Translations under genes and position numbers: made by a program
Shown here: in pieces, positions 63,943 through 64,000 of the stretch
Numbering within the stretch: the stretch's first letter is position 1
How the letters are laid out: each line of letters begins with the position of its first letter
DNA from: Algibacter sp045066735
GTDB taxonomy: Bacteria > Bacteroidota > Bacteroidia > Flavobacteriales > Flavobacteriaceae
Reading direction: 5' to 3'
Assembly: GCF_045066735.1 (NCBI RefSeq)
Contig: NZ_JBISHH010000005.1
Span: 96,253-160,252, forward strand
DNA length: 64,000 nucleotides
Notes under the pieces: generated by a model
Databases searched by the model: none
Told to the model about the DNA's origin: nothing
The model's input: the letters and a program-made list of their open reading frames with translations, nothing else

Positions 63943-64000
63943 ATAAACACACCTTGCAAATATTGGAGCAAGAATTAATTAAACCAATAATAAATTAACC

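Larger units (their letters stand above)
63674..64000 (+). repeat. right copy of direct duplication, running off the window
   Basis: This is the partner of 62904-63230. Only the first 327 bases are visible, and the match continues to the last base of the window. Confidence 0.9.

Noticed and set aside
63711..63971. Open frame on the - strand over the DUF1328 gene
   Set aside because: Also appears over copy 1 simply because the sequence is duplicated; it has no promoter or ribosome context and opposes a recognised gene.
1..64000. tRNA, rRNA, CRISPR array, insertion sequence, replication origin
   Set aside because: None of the expected stem-loops, regular spaced repeats, transposase motifs or DnaA-box clusters was seen in either strand by eye.

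Overview
The window looks like chromosomal DNA of a marine, low-GC member of the Bacteroidota, most likely Flavobacteriaceae. The evidence is three SusC/SusD pairs, two ECF sigma/FecR pairs, a one-protein hybrid two-component regulator, C-terminal type IX secretion (T9SS) sorting domains, many lipoprotein signals, and TAnnTTTG-type -7 promoter boxes. No rRNA, tRNA, CRISPR array, IS element or prophage was seen.

Region 1 (1-18.8 kb) holds two related uptake modules. Each has an ECF sigma factor on the + strand, divergent from a - strand series FecR anti-sigma, SusC with an N-terminal STN signalling domain, and SusD. The left SusD runs off the window. The second module continues into a MORN-repeat protein, a TlpA-like thioredoxin lipoprotein and an M16 metallopeptidase. 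No carbohydrate enzyme is present, so I infer a peptide or other non-glycan substrate.

Region 2 (19-53 kb) is a polysaccharide utilization locus for a sulfated, probably algal, glycan. It encodes six S1-type sulfatases, a GH29 enzyme, a DUF1080 (3-keto-disaccharide hydrolase-like) lipoprotein, a SASA-type esterase, and a 1223-residue T9SS-exported Asp-box propeller protein. It also has a SusC/SusD/surface glycan-binding protein set, a hybrid two-component regulator, a small T9SS-exported protein, a GH117-like lipoprotein and an unassigned lipoprotein. No familiar endo-acting glycanase or lyase is visible, which makes the propeller protein the best depolymerase candidate. Five promoters here share one architecture: two 13-bp half-sites of the ATATGATTTTAAT type exactly 21 bp apart, with the -7 box starting exactly 28 bases from the proximal half-site. 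I infer these are the binding sites of the hybrid regulator. A decayed gene scar lies between two sulfatase-operon genes.

Region 3 (53-64 kb) is a housekeeping and stress-type cluster: an NAD(P)-binding protein, a YihY/BrkB membrane protein, an AI-2E family permease, an F420-reductase-like NADP-binding protein, an HPF/RaiA-like ribosome factor, two convergent succinate-semialdehyde-type dehydrogenases, YtxH and holin-like envelope proteins, a PA2169/DUF2383 protein, a small lipoprotein, and two copies of a 53-residue DUF1328 protein with identical coding sequences. A 50-residue membrane protein (53143-53295) is also annotated here.

All family names come from reading motifs and lengths by eye; no database search was run.
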